Assembly: GCA_035604595.1 (NCBI GenBank) | Contig: DATNIE010000008.1 | Span: 124,001-188,000 of the forward strand | Reading direction: 5' to 3' | DNA length: 64,000 bases | Origin: CAIKZZ01 sp035604595 | Lineage (GTDB): Bacteria; Pseudomonadota; Gammaproteobacteria; Steroidobacterales; Steroidobacteraceae | Shown: positions 9,661 to 19,498 of the stretch, one piece after another | Position numbering within the stretch: the stretch's first letter is position 1 | How the letters are laid out: each line of letters starts with the position of its first letter | Translations under genes and position numbers: made by a program | The notes under the pieces: generated by a model | Databases searched by the model: none | Told to the model about the DNA's origin: nothing | The model's input: the letters and a program-made list of their open reading frames with translations, nothing else

Positions 9661-11187
9661 ATGGCCCTGATACGCGAGGCCGACCTGATCGACAGCGTCG
9701 CCGACGCCCTGCAGTACATCTCCTATTACCATTCGCCGGATTTCATCACGGCGATGGGCCGTGCCTACGACCAGGAGCAGAGCCCGGCCGCACGCGACGC
9801 GATCGCCCAGATCCTGACGAACTCCCGGCTCTGTGCCGAGGGCCACCGCCCGATCTGCCAGGACACCGGCATCGTCGTCGCGTTCGTGAAGGTCGGCATG
9901 GGCGTGCGCTGGGACGCGCAGCGCTCGCTCGCGGAGATGGTCAACGAGGGCGTGCGGCGCGCCTACCAGCATCCGGACAACCGGCTGCGCGCCTCGATCG
10001 TCGCCGACCCGGCCGGCACGCGCGGGAACACCCGCGACAATACTCCGGCCGTGATCCACGTCGAGCTGGTGCCCGGCGAGGGTGTCGACGTCACGGTGGC
10101 CGCCAAGGGCGGCGGCAGCGAGAACAAGTCGATGTTCGCGATGCTGAACCCCTCCGACTCGGTCGCCGACTGGGTCGTCGAGGCGGTCCAGGAGATGGGT
10201 GCCGGCTGGTGCCCGCCGGGGATGCTCGGCATCGGCATCGGCGGCAGCGCCGAAAAGGCGCTGCTGCTCGCCAAGGAGTCGCTGATGGAGACGATCGACA
10301 TGCCGCAGCTCAAGGCACGGGGGCCCACGTCGCGCCTCGAGGAGCTGCGCATCGAGATCTTCGATCGCGTCAATGCACTCGGCATCGGCGCTCAGGGCCT
10401 CGGCGGGCTCACGACGGTACTCGACGTGCGGATCCGCGATTACCCGACGCACGCGGCCTCGCTACCGGTTGCGGTCATCCCGAACTGTGCCGCGACCCGC
10501 CACGTGCACTTTCATTTGGACGGCAGCGGCCCGGCGCGGCTCGACCCGCCGGATATCGCGAGCTGGCCGACGGTGGCGTGGACGCCTGATCCGGGCGTGC
10601 GGCGCGTGTCGCTCGATGGCCTGAGCCGCGCAGAGGTCGCGAGCTGGAAGCCCGGAGAGCGGCTGCTGCTGTCCGGCAAGTTGCTGACCGGGAGGGACGT
10701 CGCCCACAAACGCATTTGCGCACTGCTCGATGGCGGCCAGCCGCTCCCCGACGGGCTGTCGTTCAGGGACCGGGTGATCTACTACGTAGGTCCGGTGGAC
10801 CCCGTCGGCAACGAAGTCGTCGGCCCGGCCGGCCCGACCACGGCCAACCGCATGGACCGCTTCACCGAGACGATGCTGGCGAAGGCGGGTCTGATGGCGA
10901 TGGTAGGCAAGGCCGAGCGCGGGCCGGAAGCGGTCGCGGCCATTCGCCGCCACAAGAGTGCCTACCTGATCGCGGTGGGCGGCGCCGCCTACCTGGTGTC
11001 GAAGGCGATCCGCGCGAGCCGCGTCGTGGCCTTCCCGGAGCTCGGCATGGAAGCCGTGTACGAGTTCGAGGTCAACGACATGCCGGTCACGGTCGCGGTC
11101 GACTCCAACGGCGAGTCGGTGCACGACAGCGGACCACGGCAGTGGCGGGGTGAGCTCCGCGGCATTCCCGTCGCCGTCGAGAGCTGA
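9661..11187 (+). CDS. fumA: Class I fumarate hydratase ([4Fe-4S])
   Basis: This 508-residue class I fumarase catalyses fumarate + water <-> malate in the TCA cycle. The N-terminal alpha part contains PICQDTGIVVAF (Cys66), GAGWCPPGMLGIGIGG (Cys184) and IPNCAATRHVHFH (Cys276), the three expected ligands of the oxygen-sensitive cluster. The C-terminal beta part has the AHKRICALL and YYVGPVDPVGNEVVGPAGPTT segments. Both parts are in one chain, as in FumA/FumB. The start is ATG 9661, with a GGGGA five to six bases upstream. The gene converges with trkH, whose end is 36 bp away. Confidence 0.93.
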   Translation: MALIREADLIDSVADALQYISYYHSPDFITAMGRAYDQEQSPAARDAIAQILTNSRLCAEGHRPICQDTGIVVAFVKVGMGVRWDAQRSLAEMVNEGVRRAYQHPDNRLRASIVADPAGTRGNTRDNTPAVIHVELVPGEGVDVTVAAKGGGSENKSMFAMLNPSDSVADWVVEAVQEMGAGWCPPGMLGIGIGGSAEKALLLAKESLMETIDMPQLKARGPTSRLEELRIEIFDRVNALGIGAQGLGGLTTVLDVRIRDYPTHAASLPVAVIPNCAATRHVHFHLDGSGPARLDPPDIASWPTVAWTPDPGVRRVSLDGLSRAEVASWKPGERLLLSGKLLTGRDVAHKRICALLDGGQPLPDGLSFRDRVIYYVGPVDPVGNEVVGPAGPTTANRMDRFTETMLAKAGLMAMVGKAERGPEAVAAIRRHKSAYLIAVGGAAYLVSKAIRASRVVAFPELGMEAVYEFEVNDMPVTVAVDSNGESVHDSGPRQWRGELRGIPVAVES

Positions 11188-11223
11188 AGCGCCGCGGCCG
11201 GTGCGTGGTCCGTCGACTGCGAA

Positions 11224-12675
11224 TCAATGGCGCCAGAAGGTCGGTGTGAACAGCACGACGAGCGTGAATACCTCGAGACGGCCGATCAGCATCGCGATGA
11301 TGCAGGCCCACTTCGCGGCATCGGGAATGATTCTGTAGTTGGCGGCGACATCGCCGAGGCCGGGGCCGGCGTTATTGATGCAGGCGGCGACCGCCGACCA
11401 GGCGGTGACCTGGTCGAGCCCGGTGGCCATCATAAACAGCATCATCAGCCCGAACAGCACGAGGTAGATCGCGAAGAAGCCGGTGACCGCCGCGAGCACT
11501 CGGCCCGGCACCGGTCGATCGGCGAACTTCACCGGCAGCGCCGCGCTCGGATGCACGAGCCGCGTGAGTTCGCGCTGCGACTGCTTGAGCACCAGCTGCC
11601 AGCGGATCACCTTCATACCGCCGGCAGTCGACCCCGAGCAGCCGCCGACGAACGTCAGCAGAATCAGCAACGGCGGCAGCATGCCCGGCCAGGCCGCGAA
11701 GTTGGTTCCCGCAAAGCCGGTCGTGCTCAGCATCGACACGACCTCGAATGCCCCGTGGCGGAATGCCTCTTTGGTCGAGGTGTACGTGCCAGTGACGAGC
11801 AGATAGCCGGTTACAAGCGCAATCAGCGCCAGCGTGAAGTAGAGGTAGGCGCGGAACTGCGGATCGCGCAAGTAGGTCCACGCATCCTTGTTGCGCCATG
11901 CGACGAAGTGCAGCGCAAAATTCGCAGCGCCGAAGAACATGAACACGATCGCGACCATGTCGATCGCATACGAGTGGAAATGCGCGAGACCGGCGTCGTA
12001 CGGGGAGAACCCGCCGGTCGACACGGTGGAAAAAGCGTGCGCGAGTGCATCGAACCAGCCCATCCCCGCCAACGCGTAGGACACCGTGCAGGCTGCCGTC
12101 AGCAGCGCGTACACGCCCCACAGCGCACGCGCCGTCTGCGTGAGGCGCGGCGTCAGCTTCTCTTCCTTGACCGGCCCAGGAGTCTCGGACTTGTAGAGCT
12201 GCATGCCGCCGATGCCCAGTACCGGAAACAGCGCCACGGCGAGCACGATGATGCCAACACCGCCCAGCCACTGCAGCTGCTGGCGGTACCAGAGCACGGA
12301 CTTCGGCAGCCGATCCAGGCCGTCCAGCACCGTCGCGCTCGTCGTCGTGATGCCGGATGCCGCCTCGAACACGGCGTCGGTGAAGGCCAGGTGCGGCCGG
12401 TCTCCTAGCAGCAGCGGCGCGGCGCCGGCAACCGCGAGTACGATCCAGAACAGAGCGACGACCAGAAAACCGTCGCGGAGCCGCAGGTCCCGCTCGACCC
12501 TTCGGACCGGCAGCCACAGCGCCAGGCCGATCACGAGCAGAATCCCGAACGACCGCATGAAGGGCTGCCACTGGCCGTCAGCGTAGCCGAGCGATACTGC
12601 CACGGGCGGCAGCATCGTCAGGCTGAACATCGTGAGGACAAGCCCGAGGAGACGCTGGACGACCGACACGTGCAT
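11224..12675 (-). CDS. trkH: Potassium uptake protein TrkH
   Basis: TrkH is the membrane channel-like subunit of the Trk potassium system. The 483-residue protein has the four pore-loop repeats expected for selectivity: GITTTSATVL, STVSTGGFSPYD, LSTTGFAGTNF and INNAGPGLGDVAANY, separated by membrane helices. It ends with the conserved LIGRLEVFTLVVLFTPTFWR. It starts at ATG 12675, 18 bp after trkA, so the two form a trkA-trkH operon on the minus strand. TrkA provides the regulatory nucleotide-binding ring. Confidence 0.94.
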   Translation of the reverse strand: MHVSVVQRLLGLVLTMFSLTMLPPVAVSLGYADGQWQPFMRSFGILLVIGLALWLPVRRVERDLRLRDGFLVVALFWIVLAVAGAAPLLLGDRPHLAFTDAVFEAASGITTTSATVLDGLDRLPKSVLWYRQQLQWLGGVGIIVLAVALFPVLGIGGMQLYKSETPGPVKEEKLTPRLTQTARALWGVYALLTAACTVSYALAGMGWFDALAHAFSTVSTGGFSPYDAGLAHFHSYAIDMVAIVFMFFGAANFALHFVAWRNKDAWTYLRDPQFRAYLYFTLALIALVTGYLLVTGTYTSTKEAFRHGAFEVVSMLSTTGFAGTNFAAWPGMLPPLLILLTFVGGCSGSTAGGMKVIRWQLVLKQSQRELTRLVHPSAALPVKFADRPVPGRVLAAVTGFFAIYLVLFGLMMLFMMATGLDQVTAWSAVAACINNAGPGLGDVAANYRIIPDAAKWACIIAMLIGRLEVFTLVVLFTPTFWRH

Positions 12676-12693
12676 GCGCGGATGGCCAGCCGA

Positions 12694-14073
12694 CTAGATG
12701 AACGACACGCCGGCCTGGAACAGCTTTTCGACCGCCTCGACATGGCGCCGGTCGGTGAGGAACAGGATCACGTGGTCGCCCTCGGCCACGACCGTGTCGT
12801 GGTGCGCCATGATCACCTCCTCGCCCCGCACGACAGCCCCGATGGTTGTGCCTTCGGGCAGCTTGATCTGCTCGATCCTGCGTCCGACGACCTTGGACGT
12901 GTCCTCATCGCCGTGGGCGATGGCCTCGATCGCCTCGGCCGCACCGCGGCGCAGGGAGTGAACCCTGGCGACGTCGCCGCGCCGGACGTGCGCGAGCAGC
13001 GAGCCGATCGTGATCGTCTGCGGCGAGATTGCGACGTCGATCCGATCGCTCTCAATCAGCTCCGCGTACGAAGGCTTGTTGATCAGCGCCATCACCTTGC
13101 GGCAGCCGAGGCGCTTGGCGAGCATCGCTGACAGGATGTTCGCCTCCTCGGCGTTAGTGACCGCGACGAACGCATCGGCGGTGTCGATGTTCTCCTCGAG
13201 CAGCAGCGCCTCGTCCGCGGCATCGCCCTGCAGCACGATCGTGTTGCGCAGCATTTCGGAAGCATGCCGGGCGCGGCGCGGGTCGCGCTCGATGAGCTTG
13301 ACCTGGTTCTGTGACTCGAGCGCCTGCGCGAGCCGGATGCCGATGTTGCCGCCGCCCGCGATCACCAGCCGTTTCAACGGCGGCTCGAGCTTGCGAAGCT
13401 CGCTCATCATCACGCGGATGTCCTCGCGCGCCGCCAGGAAGAACACCTCGTCACCAGGTTCGATGACCGTGGTGCCCTCCGGCTTGATGCTACCGCCCCT
13501 GCGGTAGATGGCGGCTACGCGCGAGTCGATTTGCGGAGTGTGCTGGCGAAGGTTGTGGAGCGGCTGGCCGACGAGCAATCCGCCCTGGACGGCGCGCACG
13601 CCGACGAGCCGCACCCGCCCATCGGCGAAGTCGACGACCTGCAAGGCGCCAGGGTTGCGGACCAGCTGCTCGACGTACTCGGTCACCAGCCGCTCGGGGC
13701 TGATCCACACGTCGACCGCGAAGCCCGCGCTCTCGGAGAACAGCTCCGGGCGTGCGGCGTATGCCGCGCCGCGGATCCGCGCGATCTTGGTCGGTGTCTT
13801 GAACAGCGTCCAGGCCACGTGACAGGCGACCATGTTGACTTCGTCGCTGTTGGTCAACGCGACGAGCAGGCTGGCATCGGCGCAGCCGGCCGCGGCGAGT
13901 ACCGCTGGACTGGCGGCGTTGCCGCTCACGGTGCGGACATCGATCCGGTCCTGAAGATCCCTGAGAACCGCTTCGTCCGAGTCGACGATCGTGACCTCGT
14001 TCGCCTCCTCGCGCGACAGGTGGTAGGCGGCTGTCCGGCCGACCTGGCCGGCGCCGAGGATGATGATTTTCAA
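12694..14073 (-). CDS. trkA: Trk potassium system regulatory protein TrkA
   Basis: This peripheral membrane protein binds NAD(H)/ATP and gates TrkH. It contains two RCK-N Rossmann domains (KIIILGAGQVGRTAAYHL near the start, RLVIAGGGNIGIRLAQAL in the middle) and two TrkA_C domains. The family nearly always begins M-KIIILGAGQVG, so TTG 14073 (giving 459 residues) is the likely start. The longer frame from 14160 adds 29 residues unlike the family. Use of TTG and the absence of a strong ribosome-binding site suggest modest translation. It is upstream of trkH in the same operon. Confidence 0.92.
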   Translation of the reverse strand: MKIIILGAGQVGRTAAYHLSREEANEVTIVDSDEAVLRDLQDRIDVRTVSGNAASPAVLAAAGCADASLLVALTNSDEVNMVACHVAWTLFKTPTKIARIRGAAYAARPELFSESAGFAVDVWISPERLVTEYVEQLVRNPGALQVVDFADGRVRLVGVRAVQGGLLVGQPLHNLRQHTPQIDSRVAAIYRRGGSIKPEGTTVIEPGDEVFFLAAREDIRVMMSELRKLEPPLKRLVIAGGGNIGIRLAQALESQNQVKLIERDPRRARHASEMLRNTIVLQGDAADEALLLEENIDTADAFVAVTNAEEANILSAMLAKRLGCRKVMALINKPSYAELIESDRIDVAISPQTITIGSLLAHVRRGDVARVHSLRRGAAEAIEAIAHGDEDTSKVVGRRIEQIKLPEGTTIGAVVRGEEVIMAHHDTVVAEGDHVILFLTDRRHVEAVEKLFQAGVSFI

Positions 14074-14940
14074 AAGCTCACGCTCATACGTCCTCAGTGT
14101 CAGTCTAGCAGGCCGGTGGTCGTACCCTGATGTCGAGCAAACGGCCGTCGCCGGCTGCAACGGCGCGATGGGCGGCGTGCTCGTTGATGATCTTGCAGTA
14201 CTGGGCGCACGAAGGCTGCTGCTGCGGCTTAAGAGCGGGACTTACTCGGCCGGGCGATCGTGTGCACCGAGGCCGGGGCCTCGAGAGGCATGTGTCTTCG
14301 ACCGGCGGCCCGCGTTGCCGCCCGAGTACCGTACCGGTTCGCGGGCCAGCGCCTGCACGGCCACCGGGGCGCGGGCGAAGCGGTGCTGCCGGCCGATTGT
14401 CAGGCTATCCGGCAGGATCTTGCTTCAGCGTCACATAACTTTTGATCCCCTGACAAACACGGCCGCCTGGCCGAGGAATTCACGGAACCGTCGTGCCGCG
14501 AAGTGGAGCCCTACAGCGATCTGCGAGTATGCTGTGGGCTAGAGGCGCACACGCGGGGCGGCTCGCTGACACTGGATCTTGTGCGGGCGTTCGGTACACT
14601 TGTTTTCGCACGCATTTGAGTCTGCGCCCGCGGAAACCGTGACCTGAGCGACCAGCCGGATGACCATCAACGAACATCTGCGCGCGCCATTGCCTGATCG
14701 GCCGGCCGGCGCCGCGACGGGGGCTGGCCCCACCGGCGGCGCCCAGTGGCCGCAGCTCTCCTAGCGCGACGTTTCCTGCCGGCCATGCGCCCATCGCCGG
14801 CCTGCGGATCGGCGCCTGAACCCGGCAGCCGGGAGGCGAGCGCGGCGGATCGTTCAGCGCTGCTGCGCCTCGCGGCTGCGGAACTCATAGCGGCTGACGG
14901 CGGGCGCGAATTCCGCATCCGACATTGAGCAAGGGTATCT
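14074..14940. other. Long non-coding stretch upstream of the RND operon
   Basis: These 867 bp between divergent trkA and the efflux operon hold no gene I can recognise. The only item of note is a short plus-strand frame, ATG 14785 to TGA 14928 (47 codons), ending RSALLRLAAAELIAADGG. That ending resembles the first helix of TetR-family repressors, which often flank RND operons. It stops immediately after, so it would be a remnant at most. The region should contain the promoter of the mdtA-like gene. Confidence 0.5.
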
Positions 14941-16317
14941 ATGCAAACTGACTTGGAACCCACCGCCGCTGCAGCGGACCCTGGCACCGGAGAGGCTGCT
15001 ACGCGGCGCCGGCAGCGCAAGTGGCTCGCCATTGCCGCGATAGCGGTCCTTGTTCTGGCGGGGCTCGTCGTATGGCGGCTGACGGCGCTGACGCGGGATT
15101 CGGCGTCGACGCGCGCTCGCCTCGCCAGCCAGTCGCAGCCCGTGGGCGTTGCGACGATCGGTACCCGTGATATCCGCATCATCCTGAACCAGCTCGGCGC
15201 CGTCACGCCGATCGCCACGGTGACCGTCCAGGCACAGCTCAGCGGCCAGCTGATGGAGATTGGCTTCACGGAAGGGCAGATCGTCCACCGCGGCGATTTC
15301 CTCGCCCAGATCGATCCGCGCCCTTACCAGGTAGCGCTCTCGCAGTACCAGGCTCAGATGCTCCGTGATCAGGCAATACTCCGCCAGGCCGAAACCGACC
15401 TCGAGCGCTACCACGAGCTGCTGCAGCGTGATTCGATCGCCAAACAGACAGTCGATGATCAGGAGTGGATTGTCAAACAGGCGGAAGGCACTGTGCGACT
15501 CGATCAGGCTCAGGTCGACGCGCAAAAGCTCAATCTCGTTTATTGCCACATCACTTCCCCGGTCACCGGACGCGTCGGACTGCGGCAGGTCGATGTTGGC
15601 AACTACGTGCAACCGAATAGCCCCAACGGACTGGTAGTCGTGGCCGAGCTCCGCCCGATCTCGGTCGTCTTCACGGTGCCCGAGGACTCCGTTGCAGCGG
15701 TGCTCGACCAGTTCAATGCCGGCAAGCCGCTGCAAGTGGTGGTGTTCGATCGCGCGAACGTCAAGCAACTCGCCACGGGAACGCTCGGTGCCATCGACAC
15801 TCAGGTCGACACGACGACCGGCACCGTCAAGATGCGCGCGATGTTCGAGAATGCCGACAACGTTCTGTACCCGCAGCAGTTCGTGAACGTGCAACTGCTG
15901 GTCAACGTCCTGCAAAAGGTCATCGCGACCCCGAGCGCCGCGGTGCAGTACGGAGCATCCGGTCCGTTCGTGTACCTGCTCACCGCGGACAACACGGTCA
16001 CTGTTCGCCCGGTCCAGCTCGGTGCCCAGGATGGCGACTGGATCCTCGTGAAAGGCGGGCTTGCGGGAGGCGATCGCGTCGTCGTCGACGGCGCAGACCA
16101 ACTGCGCAACGGCGCCCGCGTGACCGTCCGCGACGACAAAGCCCTGCCAGCTGCCGACGTCGCGGCCGGCCACAAAGGGTCTGGTGATGCGCAGCCGGGC
16201 CCGGCGGCGCAGTCGCCGCAGCCGGCGCACCCGGCGCAGCAGGCGGGACAGGACCATCGTTCGCGCACGGGCGGCGACAACAGCCGACGCAAGCCGAAAG
16301 ATCAGGGTCAGCAATGA
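14941..16317 (+). CDS. mdtA: RND efflux membrane fusion protein (MdtA-like)
   Basis: This 458-residue periplasmic adaptor links an RND permease to an outer membrane channel. A single N-terminal membrane anchor lies near residues 28-46 (WLAIAAIAVLVLAGLVV). It is followed by the lipoyl/hairpin region (VTVQAQLSGQLMEIGFTEGQ, AETDLERYHELLQRDSIAKQ) and beta-barrel segments (GNYVQPNSPNGLVVVAELRP). These match the MdtA branch of the HlyD family. The C-terminal 60 or so residues are Gln/Pro/Arg-rich and probably disordered. The start is ATG 14941, with AAGGG five bases upstream. It is the first gene of an operon with two permeases and an OprM-like channel. Confidence 0.92.
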   Translation: MQTDLEPTAAAADPGTGEAATRRRQRKWLAIAAIAVLVLAGLVVWRLTALTRDSASTRARLASQSQPVGVATIGTRDIRIILNQLGAVTPIATVTVQAQLSGQLMEIGFTEGQIVHRGDFLAQIDPRPYQVALSQYQAQMLRDQAILRQAETDLERYHELLQRDSIAKQTVDDQEWIVKQAEGTVRLDQAQVDAQKLNLVYCHITSPVTGRVGLRQVDVGNYVQPNSPNGLVVVAELRPISVVFTVPEDSVAAVLDQFNAGKPLQVVVFDRANVKQLATGTLGAIDTQVDTTTGTVKMRAMFENADNVLYPQQFVNVQLLVNVLQKVIATPSAAVQYGASGPFVYLLTADNTVTVRPVQLGAQDGDWILVKGGLAGGDRVVVDGADQLRNGARVTVRDDKALPAADVAAGHKGSGDAQPGPAAQSPQPAHPAQQAGQDHRSRTGGDNSRRKPKDQGQQ

Positions 16318-16375
16318 ACAGTGGTGGATCGGAGCGCCGGTGCTGGTGCAAGCCCGTGGCGGGTCCGCCATCGCC

Positions 16376-19300
16376 ATGAATCCGTCCGAGATCTTCATCC
16401 AACGACCGGTGGCCACCACCTTGCTGATGGTGGCCATCCTGCTGTCGGGGTTCGTCGCCTACACCTTCCTCCCGGTGTCCTCGCTGCCGGAAGTGGACTA
16501 TCCGACGATTCAGGTGCAGACCTTTTACCCCGGAGCGAGCCCGGAGGTGACCACCTCGGCGGTCACGGCACCGCTCGAGCGTCAGCTGGGGCAGATGCCT
16601 GGTCTGAACCAGATGACCTCGGCAAGCTCGGCCGGCGCGTCGGTGATCACGCTGCAGTTCAGCCTCGACGTCAGCCTGGATGTTGCCGAGCAGGAGGTCC
16701 AAGCGGCGATCAATGCTGCGAACAACCTGCTGCCGAGCGGATTGCCGACGCCGCCCACGTACGCAAAATTCAATCCCGCGGACGCCCCGATCCTCACGCT
16801 CGCGGTCAGCTCCAAGACGATGCCGCTGACGGACGTCGAGGATCTGATCTATACGCGTCTCGCGCAGAAGATATCGCAGCTCAGTGGCATAGGGCTGGTG
16901 ACGATCAGCGGCGGCCAGCGCCCGGCCATTCGCGTGCGCTTCAATCCGCGCGCGATGGCCGCCCACGGTCTGAACATCGACGATCTGCGGACCACCATAG
17001 CGAACTTCAACGTCAACACGCCGAAGGGAAGCTTCGACGGTGTCAGCCAGTCATCGACTATCAACGCCAACGACCAGCTGACGGACATCGCCGGCTACAA
17101 AGACATCATCGTGGCGTACCGCAACGGCGCGCCCGTGCGCTTGTCGGATGTGGCCACAATCGTGCGCGCGCCGGAAAACACCGAGCTGGCGGCGTGGGCC
17201 AACCGCACGCCGGCGTTGATTCTCAACATCCAGCGCCAGCCCGGCGCGAACGTGATTAAGGTCGTCGACTCCGTCAAGACGCTGCTGCCGAAGATTGAAG
17301 CCGGCTTTCCGGCCGCGCTCGAGATCAGCGTGCTGAGCGACCGCACGACCACGATTCGCGCGTCGGTCGCGGACGTCCAGTTCGAACTGGTGCTGGCGGT
17401 GGTGCTCGTCGTGATGGTCATCTTCGTCTTTCTGCGCAATCTCCCGGCCACAGTCATTCCGAGCCTGTCCGTTCCGGTATCGCTGGTCGGCACCTTCGGG
17501 GTCATGTACCTCGCGCACTTCAGCCTCGACAATCTTTCGCTGATGGCCCTGACGATCTCGACGGGCTTCGTGGTCGACGACGCGATCGTGATGATCGAGA
17601 ACATCGTGCGTTACGTCGAAGCCGGCGAAAAGCCGCTGGCAGCGGCACTCAAAGGTTCGCAGCAGATCGGTTTCACGATCATCTCCTTGACCGTATCGCT
17701 GATTGCGGCGCTGATTCCGCTGCTGTTCATGGGCGAAGTAGTCGGCCGGCTGTTTCACGAATTCGCGATCACGCTGTCCGTTACGATCGTCATCTCCGCG
17801 GTTGTGTCACTGACGCTGGTGCCGATGATGTGCTCGCTGATGGTGCGGCATCGGGAAAAAAGCGCGCGGACCCGCTTCGACCTGCAGTCGGAGCGGGCGT
17901 TCAACTGGGTCGTCGAACACTACAGCCACGCCCTGGACTGGGTACTCGACCGGCAGGGACTGACGCTGGCGGTCGCGGTGGTTACGGTTGCCGTGACGCT
18001 GCTTCTGTACGTGATCATCCCGAAGGGGTTCTTCCCGGTGCAGGACACCGGCATGATCCAGGGCATCTCGGCGGCGGCGCAGAACATCTCGTACGCTGCA
18101 ATGGCTGACCGTCAGCAGGCGCTGACCGATGCCGTGCTGCGCGATCCCGATGTGGAGAGCGTCAGCTCCTTCATCGGTGTGGATGGCACGAACTCGACGC
18201 TGAACAGCGGCCGACTGCTGATCAGCCTCAAGCCCAACGGCAAGCGGAGCCTCACCGCGAATCAGATCATCCGCCGGCTGCAGTCCGAAACGGCGAACGT
18301 GCCGGGCATAGCACTTTTCATGCAGCCGGTGCAGGACTTGACCATAGACTCGACGGTGAGCCGGGCGCAGTACAAGTTTGTGCTGGAGGACGCCAATCCT
18401 GCCGACTTCGCAGTCTGGGTTCCCAAGCTGGTCGACCGGCTGGCGAAGATTCCGGAGCTGCGCGATGTCGGCAGCGACATGCAGCAGCAGGGCTCGGCGG
18501 TCGACCTGGTGATTGACCGCTCGACGGCGGCGCGCTTCGGCATCACGCCCGCAACCGTAGACAACGTGCTCTACGACTCGTTCGGGCAGCGCATCGTGTC
18601 AACGATCTACACCCAATCGAACGAATACCGGGTGATTCTCGAGGCCGATCCGGCCCTGCAGCAGTCGATGAGCGATTTGTCCGGAATCTACCTGCCGTCG
18701 TCGGCGTCGACCACTAATGGCCAGGTGCCGTTATCGGCCATCGTGCGTGTTGAGCCGCGCACCGGCCCGCTGCAGATTAGTCACTTCGGTCAATTTCCGG
18801 CGACCATGATCTCGTTCAATCTGGCGGCGGGAGCATCGCTCGGTGCCGCGGTGTCGGCCATCAAGGCCGGCGAGAAGGACATCGGGCTGCCCAATGCGTT
18901 TACGACGGCATTCCAGGGAGCCGCTGCGGCCTTCCAGTCGTCGTTAACCAACGAGGTATTGCTGCTGCTTGCCGCCATCGCAACCATGTACATCGTGCTG
19001 GGCGTGCTCTACGAGAGCTACATTCACCCCGTGACCATTCTCTCGACGCTGCCATCGGCAGGCGTCGGCGCGCTGCTCGCGCTGCTCATCGCGGGCGACG
19101 ATCTGGACGTGATGGGCATCATCGGGATCATACTGTTGATCGGCATCGTCAAGAAGAACGCGATCATGATGATCGATTTCGCGCTCGATGCTGAACGCCT
19201 CGAAGGCCTCGAGCCGCGAGCGGCCATTCGGCAGGCCTGCCTGTTGCGGTTGCGCCCGATCCTGATGACAACGATGGCGGCCATGCTGGGCGCGATGCCC

Positions 19301-19498
19301 TTGATGCTCGGCACCGGTACCGGCTCGGAGCTGCGCCGTCCGCTGGGCGAGGCGATCGTGGGCGGCCTGATCCTCAGTCAGATTCTGACGCTGTTCACGA
19401 CGCCGGTAATCTATCTGGCGTTCGACCGCATCGCGCGACGTATGCGCTCGCGCTGGACGCTGCCGGGGCCGTCGCCAGCGGCGGCGGAAAATCCATGA
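16376..19498 (+). CDS. mdtB: RND multidrug efflux permease (MdtB-like)
   Basis: This 1040-residue inner-membrane proton/drug antiporter of the HAE1 RND family starts with MNPSEIFIQRPVATTLLMVA and the VDYPTIQVQTFYPGASP segment typical of MdtB. The proton-relay aspartates sit in GFVVDDAIVMIENI, and the second half repeats the fold (GVLYESYIHPVTILSTLPSA, KKNAIMMIDFALDAER). ATG 16376 gives the family N-terminus; an open frame upstream to 16184 only overlaps the end of the mdtA-like gene. MdtB-type permeases work as heteromers with MdtC, and the next gene, overlapping by 4 bp, is its MdtC-like partner. Confidence 0.93.
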   Translation: MNPSEIFIQRPVATTLLMVAILLSGFVAYTFLPVSSLPEVDYPTIQVQTFYPGASPEVTTSAVTAPLERQLGQMPGLNQMTSASSAGASVITLQFSLDVSLDVAEQEVQAAINAANNLLPSGLPTPPTYAKFNPADAPILTLAVSSKTMPLTDVEDLIYTRLAQKISQLSGIGLVTISGGQRPAIRVRFNPRAMAAHGLNIDDLRTTIANFNVNTPKGSFDGVSQSSTINANDQLTDIAGYKDIIVAYRNGAPVRLSDVATIVRAPENTELAAWANRTPALILNIQRQPGANVIKVVDSVKTLLPKIEAGFPAALEISVLSDRTTTIRASVADVQFELVLAVVLVVMVIFVFLRNLPATVIPSLSVPVSLVGTFGVMYLAHFSLDNLSLMALTISTGFVVDDAIVMIENIVRYVEAGEKPLAAALKGSQQIGFTIISLTVSLIAALIPLLFMGEVVGRLFHEFAITLSVTIVISAVVSLTLVPMMCSLMVRHREKSARTRFDLQSERAFNWVVEHYSHALDWVLDRQGLTLAVAVVTVAVTLLLYVIIPKGFFPVQDTGMIQGISAAAQNISYAAMADRQQALTDAVLRDPDVESVSSFIGVDGTNSTLNSGRLLISLKPNGKRSLTANQIIRRLQSETANVPGIALFMQPVQDLTIDSTVSRAQYKFVLEDANPADFAVWVPKLVDRLAKIPELRDVGSDMQQQGSAVDLVIDRSTAARFGITPATVDNVLYDSFGQRIVSTIYTQSNEYRVILEADPALQQSMSDLSGIYLPSSASTTNGQVPLSAIVRVEPRTGPLQISHFGQFPATMISFNLAAGASLGAAVSAIKAGEKDIGLPNAFTTAFQGAAAAFQSSLTNEVLLLLAAIATMYIVLGVLYESYIHPVTILSTLPSAGVGALLALLIAGDDLDVMGIIGIILLIGIVKKNAIMMIDFALDAERLEGLEPRAAIRQACLLRLRPILMTTMAAMLGAMPLMLGTGTGSELRRPLGEAIVGGLILSQILTLFTTPVIYLAFDRIARRMRSRWTLPGPSPAAAENP

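Noticed and set aside
14130..14794. Several short frames on both strands of the trkA-mdtA spacer as genes
   Set aside because: Arg/Pro/Gly-rich products with no ribosome-binding site or family features.
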